A stretch of DNA of 64,000 bases, from positions 21,478,031-21,542,030 of the forward strand of contig NC_060106.1 of the NCBI RefSeq assembly GCF_021155765.1. The letters run 5' to 3'. The notes under the pieces are model-generated. The model was not told where the DNA came from. It ran no database searches and saw only the letters and a program-made list of their open reading frames with translations. This document shows, in pieces, positions 51,187 through 62,839 of the stretch (positions within the stretch are counted from its first letter, which is position 1; every line of letters starts with the position of its first letter). The translations under genes and the position numbers were made by a program. The DNA comes from Diprion similis (taxonomy: Eukaryota; Arthropoda; Insecta; Hymenoptera; Diprionidae).

Positions 51187-51897
51187 TATCACCGCACAGC
51201 AGTTGTTATTTAACACAGTCAGTTATTTGTCCGGAACAAAGTTCGAGAACTACCTATAATAAGTAAGTTTCGTTTTGTCTTCTCGCATCGGCGAAGAGAA
51301 ACAATTTATATTAGCACTATTGATACGGTCACGATCTATCACGAAAGAAACGCGTATTAATCGATGATAACAAGCCCTAATAAACAGTACCGAACGCAAT
51401 TATTTATCGTTCGATCCAACTGAAGTGTAGTATAACCAAAGTCCTTTACTTATTTAAAAAATTCCAAGTCAATTATGCCACCCACAATCACCAAACGAAT
51501 GCCTACGTCAGGTCCACTGTGCATGTATGTTTATAATAATACGAGCTCGGCCGCAGCCTGTACGTGTCGCTTGCAATTTTTCCTTCTTTTTACGTTTCTT
51601 ATTGTTATTATTATCTACGGTCGTGTTGGGTCGAGTCCAGTAGCCAATCAGAAGACGTCAATGCAGTGGCGCTCTCTGTCGGATTTTATCCACTTGCGTG
51701 GTGAAATGGTGTTGGAGCGACGTCACATCTGCTCAGAGCGTGTGTTTGGATTCAAGTGATTAATTTACATTTGTGGGAAATTTACCAAATGAGAAAAATA
51801 ATAAGCTGAATAAAAACTGTAAACAGAGCGTAACTAGCGAAGTCTTCTACTAGTCCAGCATTGAGGGCAGTTTTTTTGGACCAAATCGCTCAACAAC
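51187..51897. promoter_or_regulatory. Divergent promoter region between HERPUD-like gene and CDK10
   Basis: The two start codons face away from each other with 711 bp between them. A CCAAT box (51644-51648) and two ACGT-core sites, GACGTCA (51654-51660) and GACGTCAC (51719-51726), are seen. ACGT-core sites bind CREB/ATF and XBP1-type bZIP factors, which would suit an ER stress gene. A full ERSE (CCAAT-N9-CCACG) is not present. A + strand frame at 51475-51759 is probably leader DNA of CDK10. Confidence 0.45.
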
Positions 51898-53837
51898 ATG
51901 ACGAAAGGTAATCTTTCCAAGTTCTAAAGTCTTCACGTTCGATGCCGGCGAAAGAGGTTATATCGAAGAAATATTTTCTTAATTTTTAACTTAACTATTC
52001 AACTGTACCACACACAGTCGGTCATTATTTTCTAAACACTGTTTGCGTCAAACAGCGATGAGATAATCTCAGTTTGCATCGAGAATTCACTTTGAGTTAT
52101 TGCAGAAGGAAGCATGGGCAAGAAGTCAGTGGAGAATAATGACACTGATAAAAAAGCAGCCTCCGAGGCAGGACCAGATCCATCCGCACCGATTACTCGG
52201 AGAGGCGTGCTTACTTCGTTTCTAACTGGAAAGCCGATGGAGATACCCGAACAAGATATCGTAAGAGCTGTTTATACATGTAATTAGGGCAATGAACTTA
52301 TTTGAAAATGTTTGTAATATCGGTCACTAACCCACACTATCATTTACCTACAGCTTGGCAAGTGTAGATTTGTGTCGGAATTCGAAAAGTTAAACCGAAT
52401 CGGGGAAGGCACATATGGAATAGTATACAGGGCGCGAGATACCAAAACGGACAAAGTTGTTGCATTAAAAAAGGTTCGCATGGAACATGAAAAAGATGGA
52501 TTGCCCGTTAGCGGCCTGAGAGAAATCAGTGTCCTGTTATCATGCAGGCATGAAAATATTGTGCACCTCAAAGAAGTTGTGGTTGGGCGCAGCTTGGAAA
52601 GTATATTCCTAGCCATGGAATATTGCGAGCAAGATTTGGCCAGTTTATTGGACAATATGCAAGCCCCTTTCTCCGAGAGTCAAGTCAAGTGCATTGTACT
52701 CCAAGTATTGAAAGGCCTTCGTTATCTGCACCATAATTTTATCGTTCATAGAGATTTAAAAGTTTCGAATTTACTCATGACCGATAAAGGGTGCGTAAAA
52801 ATTGCAGACTTTGGGTTAGCCAGGTGGTTTGGTCTACCTTTGACCCCGATGACTCCACGAGTAGTTACGTTGTGGTATAGAGCTCCTGAACTACTTCTTC
52901 AAGCAAAAACTCAAACAACTTCGGTGGATATGTGGGCAGCTGGTTGCATTTTAGGTAAAATCCGAATCTCAATATTGATGTAAATTCGTCACTGGTGATA
53001 ATAACCAGTACATAGGATAGTATATACTATGTACCAGTATATAGGAACCAGTTTATAGGATATAATAAAATGGTTGTATTATGTTTAAGGTGAATTACTC
53101 GGCCACAGACCTCTGTTACCTGGAAGGTCAGAAATAGCTCAACTAGAACTGATAGTAGACTTATTGGGGACACCCAGCGAAGCAATTTGGCCTGAATTCA
53201 ATTCGCTACCAGCACTGCAAAATTTCTCCTTGAAACAGCAACCGTACAACAACTTGAAACAGCGATTTCCGTGGCTAAGTGCAGCCGGTCTTAGGCTATT
53301 GAACTTTTTATTCATGTACGATCCAAAGAAAAGAGCTACTGCCGAAGAGTGCTTGCAGAGCAGCTACTTTAAGGAGGCACCCCTGCGTTAGTAATTTTAT
53401 CAGATAAAGTATCGTCTTCACCGAGTAGGTTTATTAAAATCCTTATCTTTCATCTGCCCCACAGCTTGTGACCCAAAGCTGATGCCTACATTCCCACAGC
53501 ATAGAAATATGAAGAAGTCTAATCAGGCAAAAGAAGTTCGCGAACCTGAAAATTCAGTTACAGATCAAACCAGTAACTTGCCAGCTATTTCCGATCTCGT
53601 GAGTATAAAGCAAACAGGAGAAATCAGCAGGTAGTCTGCTTCTTTTTTTTTTCGAAATGTGATTAGGGATCTTGGCTCTCAATTTTCTGTATTTCTTGAG
53701 ATAATAAGTTAGTAAAAATGAAATCCTTTCATTGTAAAAGTGATACGAATCCCGATTATCTATTCTTACACTTCATTCTGTTGTCATATCTCATTTTTCA
53801 GCTTGGATCTCTCGTCAAAAAAAGGCGCGTGGAATGA
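51898..53837 (+). CDS. Cdk10: Cyclin-dependent kinase 10, 6 exons
   Basis: Exons 51898-51907, 52106-52260, 52354-52954, 53090-53386, 53465-53598, 53802-53837; 1233 nt, 410 aa, in phase throughout. CDK10 (with cyclin M in vertebrates) is a nuclear Ser/Thr kinase, linked to ETS2 turnover and cilium and G2/M control. Kinase landmarks: GEGTYG (72-77), Lys94 in VALKK, PVSGLRE helix (106-112; human PISSLRE), HRDLK (187-191), DFG (207-209), T-loop [15 protein letters not shown], then [13 protein letters not shown] and [15 protein letters not shown]. The CDK10-type tail [17 protein letters not shown] is present. The protein ends in a basic KKRRVE, possibly nuclear-localising. The first exon has only ten coding bases (MTK + 1), so an inner Met at residue 7 is an alternative start. 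Retaining intron 5 would add 11 other residues then stop. Confidence 0.95.
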
Positions 53838-54235
53838 GCCCCAAGCCTAGAAACTCTTACATTTGAACTTCTTACTGGTAAAAGTCAGTAAGTCTGTTAC
53901 ACAGAACGCTACGAAAATCTACAATTTCTGTACCAATTGAGGTATGGAAACTAGCTCAAGTTGTCAGCCTCCCAGCTTCATATGGAGCTCTGGGAAAACC
54001 CACCTTTGGTATGAGACGAGACGTGTAATGCTGGAAAGAAATTTACTTGGAGTTTTATAACTGATATGGAACAATGAATTGGAAAATAATATTCAGTTCA
54101 TGAATTTGCGGCACAGTGTTCTTCTTTCATCTTATTCTTTATTAGAATAATATTTCACAAAATATAAGTCACATAATTGAAGGATAATATCTATGTATTT
54201 GATTGAATTGGATTTCATCCAAAATGTAGCCAAGC
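53838..54235. other. 3' ends of CDK10 (+) and the chemosensory gene (-)
   Basis: Short convergent intergenic space with both 3' UTRs. Nothing else is seen. Confidence 0.6.
54138..54143 (-). promoter_or_regulatory. AATAAA polyadenylation signal for the chemosensory gene
   Basis: TTTATT on the + strand, AATAAA on the minus strand, 93 nt past the stop codon at 54236. Confidence 0.6.
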
Positions 54236-55785
54236 CTAAGCTTTCTTTGCCACAATTGATGCTTCGTAGCGTTTTTTGTACTCTCCTCGAGGATCGTATT
54301 TTGCAGTAAGCTTGTCCCAGTCTCTCGGCCGTTTCACTCTAAGATGTTCTATCACTTTTTCCGCCGTAGATTTTTGTTTTTCGTTGCATTTGCTGCATTC
54401 CGATGAAAGGGCGTCGGGTAAAGTCTCTGTCAAAGTCAAAATAAATGTAAATAATGGTTTTACCACTGTAAACATGGCTGCAGTCAAATACTTTCAAACG
54501 CAACAATATTCATGCCACCGACAGTCCGATATGTGCTAGTTGCGTATCTTTATAAATGGAATACTGCAGCTCCGGGCACTAAATTTAATAATCACGCCAC
54601 CTGCTACCGGCGTGCCTAAAAAATTTCCGCTTTAAACGGTCTAATAAAAAGTTACAGCAATACAATCCACTATCAATATCGAATCGGACGAACACGTACC
54701 GCCTTCTTTGGCCTGCAATAAATCGCATTAAAAGTTTTTGCACGTCATGTATTTATTACGCACGTTATACCCATAGCCTTTTTAATCATTGGCACGAAAT
54801 ACTGTGCCCAGTAATTGAGCTTCTCGAATTATTTATTCTTATTCGGTTAATTCATTCTTTCTACGTGCGACAGGTTACAATATACGCATTCATATGCGTC
54901 GCATCATTGAAGTCTTAAATATCTGAGCAACGTTATGCGGACTGTTGGGGCATCGGTCACATAATTTAAAACCTTATTTCAGAGTTTAATTCAAGCTGTA
55001 GATTTAGGAAAATGTAGGGTTCTGCATCATTTGCTTTCTGCAATAAAAACCATGGAAGCAACAACGAGATACTGAAAATAACATGACTATAACATTTCGT
55101 TTTCTCATTCTGCACTTCTGAATACTTCGTCAAATAATATATGTACGAATTATGTGTAGTGTTTGCTTGATAATTTCACATCGCTTACGAATTGACTGCA
55201 GGTTTTGGATCGAGTGCAACGGCCAATCGTGAAAGTTCACAATTGATCTTATGTAACCGAACTAACTGAGAGTATGTTGAACCCTATCGCAATGTATCAT
55301 ATGCAATGCGGTGATCTATGTACTCGTATAAGGACGAGAAGGAAACTGTCGTGTTGTACTGTTTCCATTTGACTTTATCGAACTCAAGTTATGCCGATTT
55401 TGGAGGCGGGTGCAAAGTAAAGAACGCATCTCTAGGATTAGCTATTGTTAAGTAACGATACTACGGGTAGATTCCAACAAAATTTGACTCTTTTTTAATG
55501 GACTATATATATGTATGTATTGTACGTTATGTGCTGGAATTGGAAAAGAAATACTGAAAACGTAGCGAAAATGCATGATTAATGAAAGAATCTGATTTTC
55601 AACTTACTTTTCAATTCCCGACCTTCCGCAGTGCAGGGTCCTTCTTCCATCAAGCAGCGTATGTAATTGGTGAGGACACGATCATTGCTCAGGATTCTAT
55701 CGACGTCTACGTCGTCGTATTTGCTCGAATAATTATTAGCGAAGACGAGCGCAAATAACGTAAAAAAAATCACGCACCCCTTCAT
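54236..55785 (-). CDS. Chemosensory protein (OS-D/A10 family), 2 exons
   Basis: Exons 55785-55608 and 54426-54236 (minus) with a 1181 bp intron; 369 nt, 122 aa. CSPs are small secreted helical carriers of hydrophobic ligands in insect sensilla, glands and haemolymph. Seen: signal peptide MKGCVIFFTLFALVFA, mature start NNYSSKYDDVDVDRIL, then the four-cysteine signature C-X6-C-X18-C-X2-C (CLMEEGPC ... CSKC), and the conserved KVIEHLRVKRPRDWDKLTAKYDP. The intron follows the ELKK region one base into a Lys codon, the usual place and phase for CSP genes. The tail ends IVAKKA. The specific ligand or paralog cannot be told from sequence. No second CSP is seen nearby, although these genes often cluster. 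Confidence 0.95.
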
Positions 55786-57915
55786 TGTGTCGTATAATCA
55801 CCGACCATGAGCAGTATAATTCAAACCGCGACTATAGTTACGCTACTATTATTTGAATGAAGCGCGACTAGTCGACAGATGTAAAACAGAAAAAGTGCGA
55901 TACGCGGTTGCGAAATCGAGAATTTTGGCGCGCTGCGTTGACTCTGACCAAAGTGGAGGCACCCAAGTGCGATATTTCTGCGGGAGCCTCCTTTTATATG
56001 ATACGACGAGTACGACGATGCCTGGGTCGGGTGAAGGTGAGGAAGGCGGCATAGTGAGGTACTGCAGCCCGATGTTCGTTCCACCACTGCATCCCGGATT
56101 CAACTTTTTACCCACTTTTCTCCTTTTTGTTGTTTCGAAGACTGCGGATATCCTATCTTCCACGAACCGTGAGCACGGTACGCGCGATGCTCGATGTAGC
56201 AGACTAAAAATCACGCAAAACCGCAAATTATTACGGAATTATTTACGCTGTAGCCACGTAGCATAGACTTGTACCCTTTTTTTAAGGGCCGACGAATTTC
56301 TCTTTCGCAACGATTTTCACCTCCGCGCACGTTTCGTGAGAGTTTACAGTCTTATCGTTTTTACTACGTGACATTTTGATAATTTATTTATACGTTATTT
56401 GCATTGTTATTGTTATTATTGTCATTATTATCATTATCATTTTACCAAGAAGCAAATTATTTTTTTCCGAAAGTATCTTACAGTAAGAATAATAATATGG
56501 TCAACACCATTCACTTACCGATGAAAATGACATTCGCGTCTAACTCAGTGGCTCGATCCTAATATTCTAAAATCATGATATATATTTTTTACTACTAGGT
56601 ACGATTGATTAAAATATGCTAGTTGCATAGCTGCTTCAACATACTTTCATACTTCTGCAGAGTTGCGTAATTGAAAACTTGCTGCACTGTCTAAAACGCA
56701 CTGTCGTTTTTCATTGTATTTTCATACTGCGGCGTTCGTATATGTATAAGACGTTTAAGCAAAAATGAAATTCCGAAATATCAGCAGATATGAGTACACG
56801 TAACTATTAGGTGGAGCTGAGGACGATCTTTCATTTATGTAGACATAGCAGCCGAAAGAATGGAGAGCAGAAATGAAGCGCGGAAATTTTACAATTTTCA
56901 TATTGTAGAACAATGAAAATTCAATGAAATTCCAGTTGAAGATTTCTCGTGAAAATTTTGCCTATCCAAGTAACTTCGCTAACTAAAAAAACAAATGCCT
57001 TATCAGAGTTTCAGCCAAGGATGCTCAGGTAGTCGGAAGTTTTTTAATTATTTGTAATATGCGGAAGAAATTTTGACATCAAAATTGTTGCATTATACAA
57101 GTGGGAAACTCCGTTTCGTATGCATATACTTCACGAAAAAAAACTCAAGCGCATGACGAAATGGCGTGCATAACTATACGTATGCCCACGCGTACGGAGA
57201 AAGTGATTCGAAGAAGCTGCTTTATGTCTACAGAATATATCAGGTAGCCGGGCAATACCTACGCAAGAACGTACGTTACGTGTATCTGGTTTTCCATTAC
57301 ACGTTTCTTGACAATATTTTTTCTTGTAACCATAAATCCAATTACGAAAGGCTACAATTTAGGTACGAACACGTGTGTAATTTCATTTGAATTTTCACAC
57401 ACGCATGTGTGTGGTTAGCATTTTCCTCAACTTCACTGGATCGCAGATTATGCGATGATATTGAAATTTCACCCGCCATCGTTACGTGAGAATAATTTTC
57501 AATCATTGACTAAAGTGGAAATATCGCACCTTGGAGTTGTAACTGTGAACGTACCATTGCTTATTATGCGTGTTGTTAATAAACAGGGGAGTGACGCAAA
57601 GTATGGATTTGGCGGGAAGGAAAGAAATAATAATTTTGATGCGCTAATGTTGATGAATTACATTTTTAATCGTTCGTGAGTCATAACGCGGGACTGTTGT
57701 TACCCCGGCTAACGGGATATTTTCGCCAGATTAAATTCATTGTGAATTCTCGACTAAAAATTATGAACGTCGTAATTAACGTTATGCATCCAATTTTCAA
57801 ATGAATGCTTATATGTGCAGTTCCATCTTCTCTAGATTACATCTTGATTTTTCACCTCCGAACGTCATTACAATCTGGACACGGAATGTACGTGTAAAAA
57901 TACATCTTATGGAGC
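55786..57915. other. Upstream DNA of the chemosensory gene; intergenic
   Basis: No gene is recognised. Around 55853-56266 both strands carry frames over 120 codons because the DNA there is less AT-rich; they overlap and show no known domain. A CACACACGCATGTGTGTG palindrome is at about 57396-57413. Confidence 0.6.
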
Positions 57916-59541
57916 TTATTCGAGTAAAAGTTTGCCAGTATTTCCGTGGATTTCTCTAGACAGGCCGTGGCGCAAAGAAAATTCTCGTTTGACGCTGGCA
58001 AAGAGAACATCGGTAACTAGAAATATTTGTGCAATAGCAAAGGCTAGCGTGACACCAAAGTAAAAGTTCGCATTTGCTGATCGTGAGTAAATCCACAGGT
58101 GCCAAACTGTTGGAGCAAACACTGTGCAGGACAAAAGGAAGCAGCTGACAATAAATCCTTGCTGCATATCTGGAATAATTAAAATCGATACGTTAGTTCC
58201 GCAACAACTTAAGTAAATTGGGACACATATGAAGAGATAAAAAGTTATGATTCAGTAATACTAGATTATTAACTTACGCGGAAACAGATGCTTCCACATC
58301 GGTAGTAGAGCCATATAAAATCCAACTTCTCCTAAGCAAGGGTAGGATTTGAAAATAGCCGCGATTGCGAGATATGAGAAGGCCAGGAGCATAGGATCGC
58401 GACGAAATCGTAGCGCGAGCGGAGCAACGTAGAGCAGGCCTACGTTTATTTGAAATGATGCAACAAATAGCCACCTAAAGTGTTCAAACATTTCTGTGAA
58501 GAAGTACCAGTACAGCCCGATGTTGGGCCGCAGATCAGGTACTGTTAAAATGAAACCGATGGTACTGTGCAAAAATGACCAGCTCCCTGATACTTTGTAG
58601 GAAAGGTAATATAATGTGGTCAGAATACTAATAAACATCGCTATTGTCTTAATGATACTTCCGTAGGGAATATTTTTACTTTTACCTTCTTCGTTTCGTG
58701 CCAAGTATATTGTGGCAGGTACCATCAGAGTGATAGGATAAAGTCCTTGTAATGTTAAAACGGCTATAGTGAAGCAACTACATAATCTCGATTTGTTTAT
58801 CATGGAATGTAGAGCCACGGATAGCAGAAAGTTCGTAAAAACCGTTGTGGTTAATCCTACACAATTAAAAACTACGTATGGGTTGAAAAGGTAAGCTGAA
58901 GGTACAAGTAAAGCGGAAGACGTAACGCTGGACGCTGGTATGGACATTGATGAAGATAGAGCAGATACTTCTGTATCATTAGATTGCTTCTTACGTTCCT
59001 GGATGTCCTTTTGTTCTGTGGCAATCTGCAAGAAATTGGTCAAATGTTGGTCTACGACTATGTCTCAGTGGATGTAAATTTGCACTTTGGCCCTCTGCTT
59101 CACTATAAAATAGATGCTGTCATCATTATTTAATTAACTCACTAGTTGCGTCGTGTAGCGATAAGCAGTCAGACCCAGAATCCATGCCGTGGCCAAATCC
59201 GTGAAGACGAATATGCCACATAATATACACGATGACAAATACTTTTGCATATAACTGAAGACGACAAGGCCTATAGGACTTTCGTGAAACAGATCGCCAG
59301 TGTAAGGATCGATACCAGCTTCTCGTAGGTAGACTCCCTCAGTAACTGGTAACAAATAAGAACAATCATACTTAATAAGCATGAAAGCAGAAAAATTGAA
59401 AGGCTCACCTTTTTTCCACGAATTAAGTGCTGTGGATACTTCGACTCTGTCTGCGATGATTTTTTGATATTCGGAATATATCAGTAGCAACCTTATCGAT
59501 GCCGCCAAAGCGAAACATACAAATTTTTGCGTAGTACTCAT
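57916..59541 (-). CDS. PIGU: GPI transamidase subunit PIG-U, 4 exons
   Basis: Exons 59541-59409, 59345-59143, 59025-58278, 58169-57916 (minus); 1338 nt, 445 aa, in phase. PIG-U is a multi-pass ER protein of the GPI transamidase, which attaches GPI anchors to the C-termini of proteins. Seen: an N-terminal hydrophobic segment with IRLLLIYSEYQKIIADRVEV, the conserved EGVYLREAGIDPYTGDLFHESP loop, many transmembrane stretches, LFNPYVVFNCVG, GLYWYFFTEMFEHFR, RRDPMLLAFSYLAI, FKSYPCLGEVGFYMALLPMW and a last TM pair. Human PIGU is 435 aa. The Ser-rich insert SALSSSMSIPASSVTSSALL in the loop before LFNPY is a local feature. It reads in the same direction as BOLA3 upstream (1.06 kb away). Confidence 0.95.
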
Positions 59542-60597
59542 TATAATTGGTTACAACCACACCCTATTTTGTACGTGGTATAACAGTTGACGTTTATCAG
59601 ATTTCGTCCACTGTTAAAAAGTTTAATTTATTATTTAGCAACTCCATCAAATGTAGGTGTTTAATCTTCATTTTTCATAACCTGAGACGCTTTTACACAC
59701 ATAAACATTAGGCCGCACGGAGTCATAGAGAATATCATCTCTATGAATGGACTCGATGCAAAATGCATGGACTATATACCACAGGTAGAGGGTCGACTCA
59801 CAGCGTGTAATAATTCTGTTTAACCTGTGTTCAAGACAGGTTAAGATACGCATCTTTCACATTCACGGGTAAAGAACGATAGATTTGATCAGCTTTCAGT
59901 ACAGGGTTTGTTCACTTCAGTTACGCTCACGACGTTGACTACTCATGATTGATTCTGATTTTTTGACTATTTTTCGTTCGTGAAGGCCGTAATCAGCGGT
60001 CTATCTCAGTCTATCTAGTGTAATTAGAAGGCAGCTTTGAACGGAAAATCTTTTCATGAGTGACAAATAAATCAGAAATGAAAATCAAATTGTACAGCCC
60101 AAAAGAATCAATAAATTAGACTAAACTCAACTAACCTCATTGCATTTTTCTCTACAAATTTATGCAGATTTAATAGAATCTTGCGAATGACAACGAATGC
60201 GCCTAGTTTAGTTTTTAGGAATAATGCATCAAAAGTTAGAGTCGGAAAATGATAAGTTGGTCGGTTCGTCTTCAGATTTACTTACAATTAGCTGATGATT
60301 TTCGTATTTTCTAGATGTCTTTATTGATTTCCTGACGAACCAATGAGTGAGAAAAGGGTCTTGCAAGTCGAAACTGAGGTCAAATGCTTTTTGCCCTAAA
60401 ATTTGCAAACAAGGAAGGCTAACCCTTTTATTTAATCGCAACAAATGCATTCTCGCAAATAATTCGGATGCATTAAACTTTGTGACATATGTACAAATAT
60501 ACACAATTCCAGCAAATTGCGAATTCAGGTCACTATATCCAAATACATGTCGATGTGTTTTTCAATTCACAAATTTAAAGCACTTGACATGAAAAAC
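59542..60597. other. Intergenic DNA between BOLA3 3' end and PIG-U start
   Basis: Holds the PIG-U promoter and the BOLA3 3' UTR. The minus frame at 60229-60504 has no homology that I recognise and follows the BOLA3 stop codon. Confidence 0.6.
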
Positions 60598-61164
60598 CTA
60601 GGTGTCCTGAGCACTTGTATGTATACGAATACCATGCATATTTTTAATTTCCTCCTTCAGAATCTACAAACAAACATGAAACACAAGGATTATACTAAAT
60701 TTGCACTAGTCAAATATTAATAACTATCATAATTCATCAATATTGAAAAGTAGTAACCAAATGAGTTCATACCTCATTGATAATCCGATGCTGCTTAACC
60801 GTATTAAGTCCTTTGAATTCTGGGGCAACCACATTTACTTCAAACATTGCTCCACACCCTCCTGTGTGAATCAAGAAAATAATAGTAAGTAGCCACAACT
60901 GATGTACATTGGTTAATTTTGCAAGGTATCATTCGACATTCTAGCATCGTTTTTGTGTGTGCAGCATAATATATCATCTTGTTTTCAACTCAGATTCATT
61001 AGTAAATACCCACCAGATACATCTGTAACTTCAATGAGGCTCGCTTTGGGAAACTTATCTCTGAGAATAGTGACCATCTTCTGCTCAGCTTGCTTGCCAG
61101 CTAGTGCTCCGTTCGGTCCACTCCAAACTCGTGACAGAAGCTGGAACACTTTTGCTTTATTCAT
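60598..61164 (-). CDS. BOLA3: BolA-like protein 3, mitochondrial Fe-S factor, 3 exons
   Basis: Exons 61164-61014, 60861-60773, 60663-60598 (minus); 306 nt, 101 aa, in phase with donors GTGGGT and GTATGA and acceptors CACAG and TGTAG. BOLA3 works with GLRX5 and NFU1 in handing Fe-S clusters to mitochondrial lipoate synthase and respiratory proteins. Seen: a basic, serine-containing N-terminus (MNKAKVFQLLSRVW) that may act as a targeting sequence, the core KFPKASLIEVTDVSGGCGAMFE with ligand-type Cys53, EFKGLNTVKQHRIINE with His75, and a C-terminal EEIKNMHGIRIHT. Human BOLA3 is 107 aa with the same blocks. The gene is easily missed because each exon is under 160 nt. Confidence 0.95.
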
Positions 61165-62170
61165 TTTTCTCTATTTCAAATGATGTGCCTGAACTAGCAG
61201 TCTTAGCAAGGAGGGGGCAGAACAGAGATTTCGATAAATGGCTGGAAAGGGTATGGGAAAATCCTGCGGAGTGGATTACAAGTTTGAAGTAATTGAATAA
61301 GCAGTTTCCCATCGAGTTTCTTCGACGGTATGAAAGTACGAGGCTTTTCTTAGCTCGTTTATACATTGAAGTTTTGAAGTTTTTCGATGGGGCAATGCTG
61401 TAAATTATATTTTCTACGTACCGATATATTACGAAAATTTTTTGGTATCACACGTCCGAACATAGCTGAATCGTATTTTCAGAATTTTGCAAATTTTGCC
61501 TGTCGCGTGCTACCACCAATTAATTTCGATGTTCAATCGCCCGTTTCAGTGCAACATTCGCGCTTGATTTTCAATTATGATGATTACAATTCACAAGGTA
61601 AATCACTAATTTCTGTTTGAGGTTACAATCCGGTAAGTTGATCATTGGATCTCTTCTATCCTTCACTCGATCTCTTCCGATTTCTACCCATGGACATGCC
61701 ATGGACATAGGACTAGGATTTCTACTCTGTAGCCTCCATGAAATATGCCACAACTAGAAGGCGCACAAGCCCATCTCGAGCGCGCCAGTTTAGTGTGATT
61801 TTGAGTTATCCCCCATCTCAAGTTGTCCGCATTAAATATAAATCCTTGTCTCAAATCCATCAAATGAAAAGCAGATAATATGGAATACAAGTATTAGTTG
61901 ACCTCCAAGACTCCAACTGAATTTATGGATAAATCATCGGGTGTTTGACTTACTTCTTGAGGGTTCTGATTTTCTCGCGCGCGCAGCGAATAAGAACGAT
62001 ATGATGTGTCTATCTCAACTCACTGATCTCTCTCGGCATACTCCGGTCTGCAGAAAAGCATATACAGTGCACGTAGCGTACTGTTATACCCACGGAGCAG
62101 TATTATATCTCAGTGCAGTCAACGCTCAGTGTTTCTAGCAGTCGAATTGATTCCAGCGTTATCGCAAATC
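61165..62170. other. Upstream of BOLA3; no gene recognised
   Basis: Contains the BOLA3 promoter. A + strand frame ending DKWLERVWENPAEWITSLK (about 61184-61292) looks protein-like but has no start, splice context or recognised family. Confidence 0.5.
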
Positions 62171-62330
62171 GATAAAATTTTCACCAAGAGTCCAAAGGGG
62201 TTGACATTACTTTTTTTTTTAGGAAAAATCTTTCATGTCTGAATCGATTTGTATGAACCTTTCTGGACTAAGTGGACCCTCGGCATTGCGAGAAAAATAT
62301 CTGGACTAGCAAAAGACCAACAGCTAAGGA
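62171..62330. repeat. Isolated diverged fragment of the 304 bp repeat
   Basis: AGTCCAAAGGGGTTGACATT, AAATCTTTCATGTC and GAATCGATTTGTATGAACCT line up in order with the satellite unit downstream (AATGCAAAGGGGTTAGCCTT, AAATCTTTTGTCTTG, GAATCGATTTGTATGACCCT). Similarity then decays. About 500 bp of unrelated DNA separates it from the main array. Confidence 0.75.
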
Positions 62331-62689
62331 GATACAAAAAAAACAAGAAAAATTCATTTTATATTTTTTATTTTAATTCGGGTTACATGAAACGATAACA
62401 ATACAACAATATCATACTTATTACATTGGTTCCTGCAGAGGTGTGTTGTACCTGTACGCATACATGCCATAACTTAAGCTATATTTAACAATATGTGTGA
62501 TAGACACTAGCTAACACAATATTTTTCAGATTCTGTTGAGGACATGATGTTATACTATTGAGTGTTGTTTAATCACATTTTTGCATTTACATTTATCGGT
62601 TACTTTAATACTACTCAACAACTTGTTATATTTTTACACACTGACACCCAAGCACTTGCATTAGAATTAGGGTATATTGAATAAACAGC
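62331..62689. other. AT-rich DNA between repeat fragment and satellite array
   Basis: No gene or repeat is recognised in this stretch. Confidence 0.6.
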
Positions 62690-62839
62690 TGAAACTTAGT
62701 AGATACAAATTTGTCATTTTTCTTCCCCACCTTTTCGAAATCCGTGTGCCAATGCAAGGAATTTGGCCGGAATATTTGGTAACTAATTGGGCGACTAGAA
62801 ACGCAGTGAACGCACTGAGAAGAGCAAAGGCCATACGGC

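Noticed and set aside
51475-51759. 94-codon frame upstream of CDK10
   Set aside because: Lies in the divergent promoter; start at ATG but no family and out of frame with CDK10. Likely leader or untranscribed DNA.
52344-52655. Minus-strand frame across CDK10 exon 3
   Set aside because: Shadow of the kinase coding sequence, which has clear catalytic motifs on the + strand.
55849-56266. Opposed frames of 125-137 codons upstream of the chemosensory gene
   Set aside because: Overlapping on both strands, no domain, explained by locally lower AT content.
61104-61292. Frame ending DKWLERVWENPAEWITSLK
   Set aside because: Protein-like ending but antisense to and upstream of BOLA3 exon 1, no valid start, no splice context, no recognised family.
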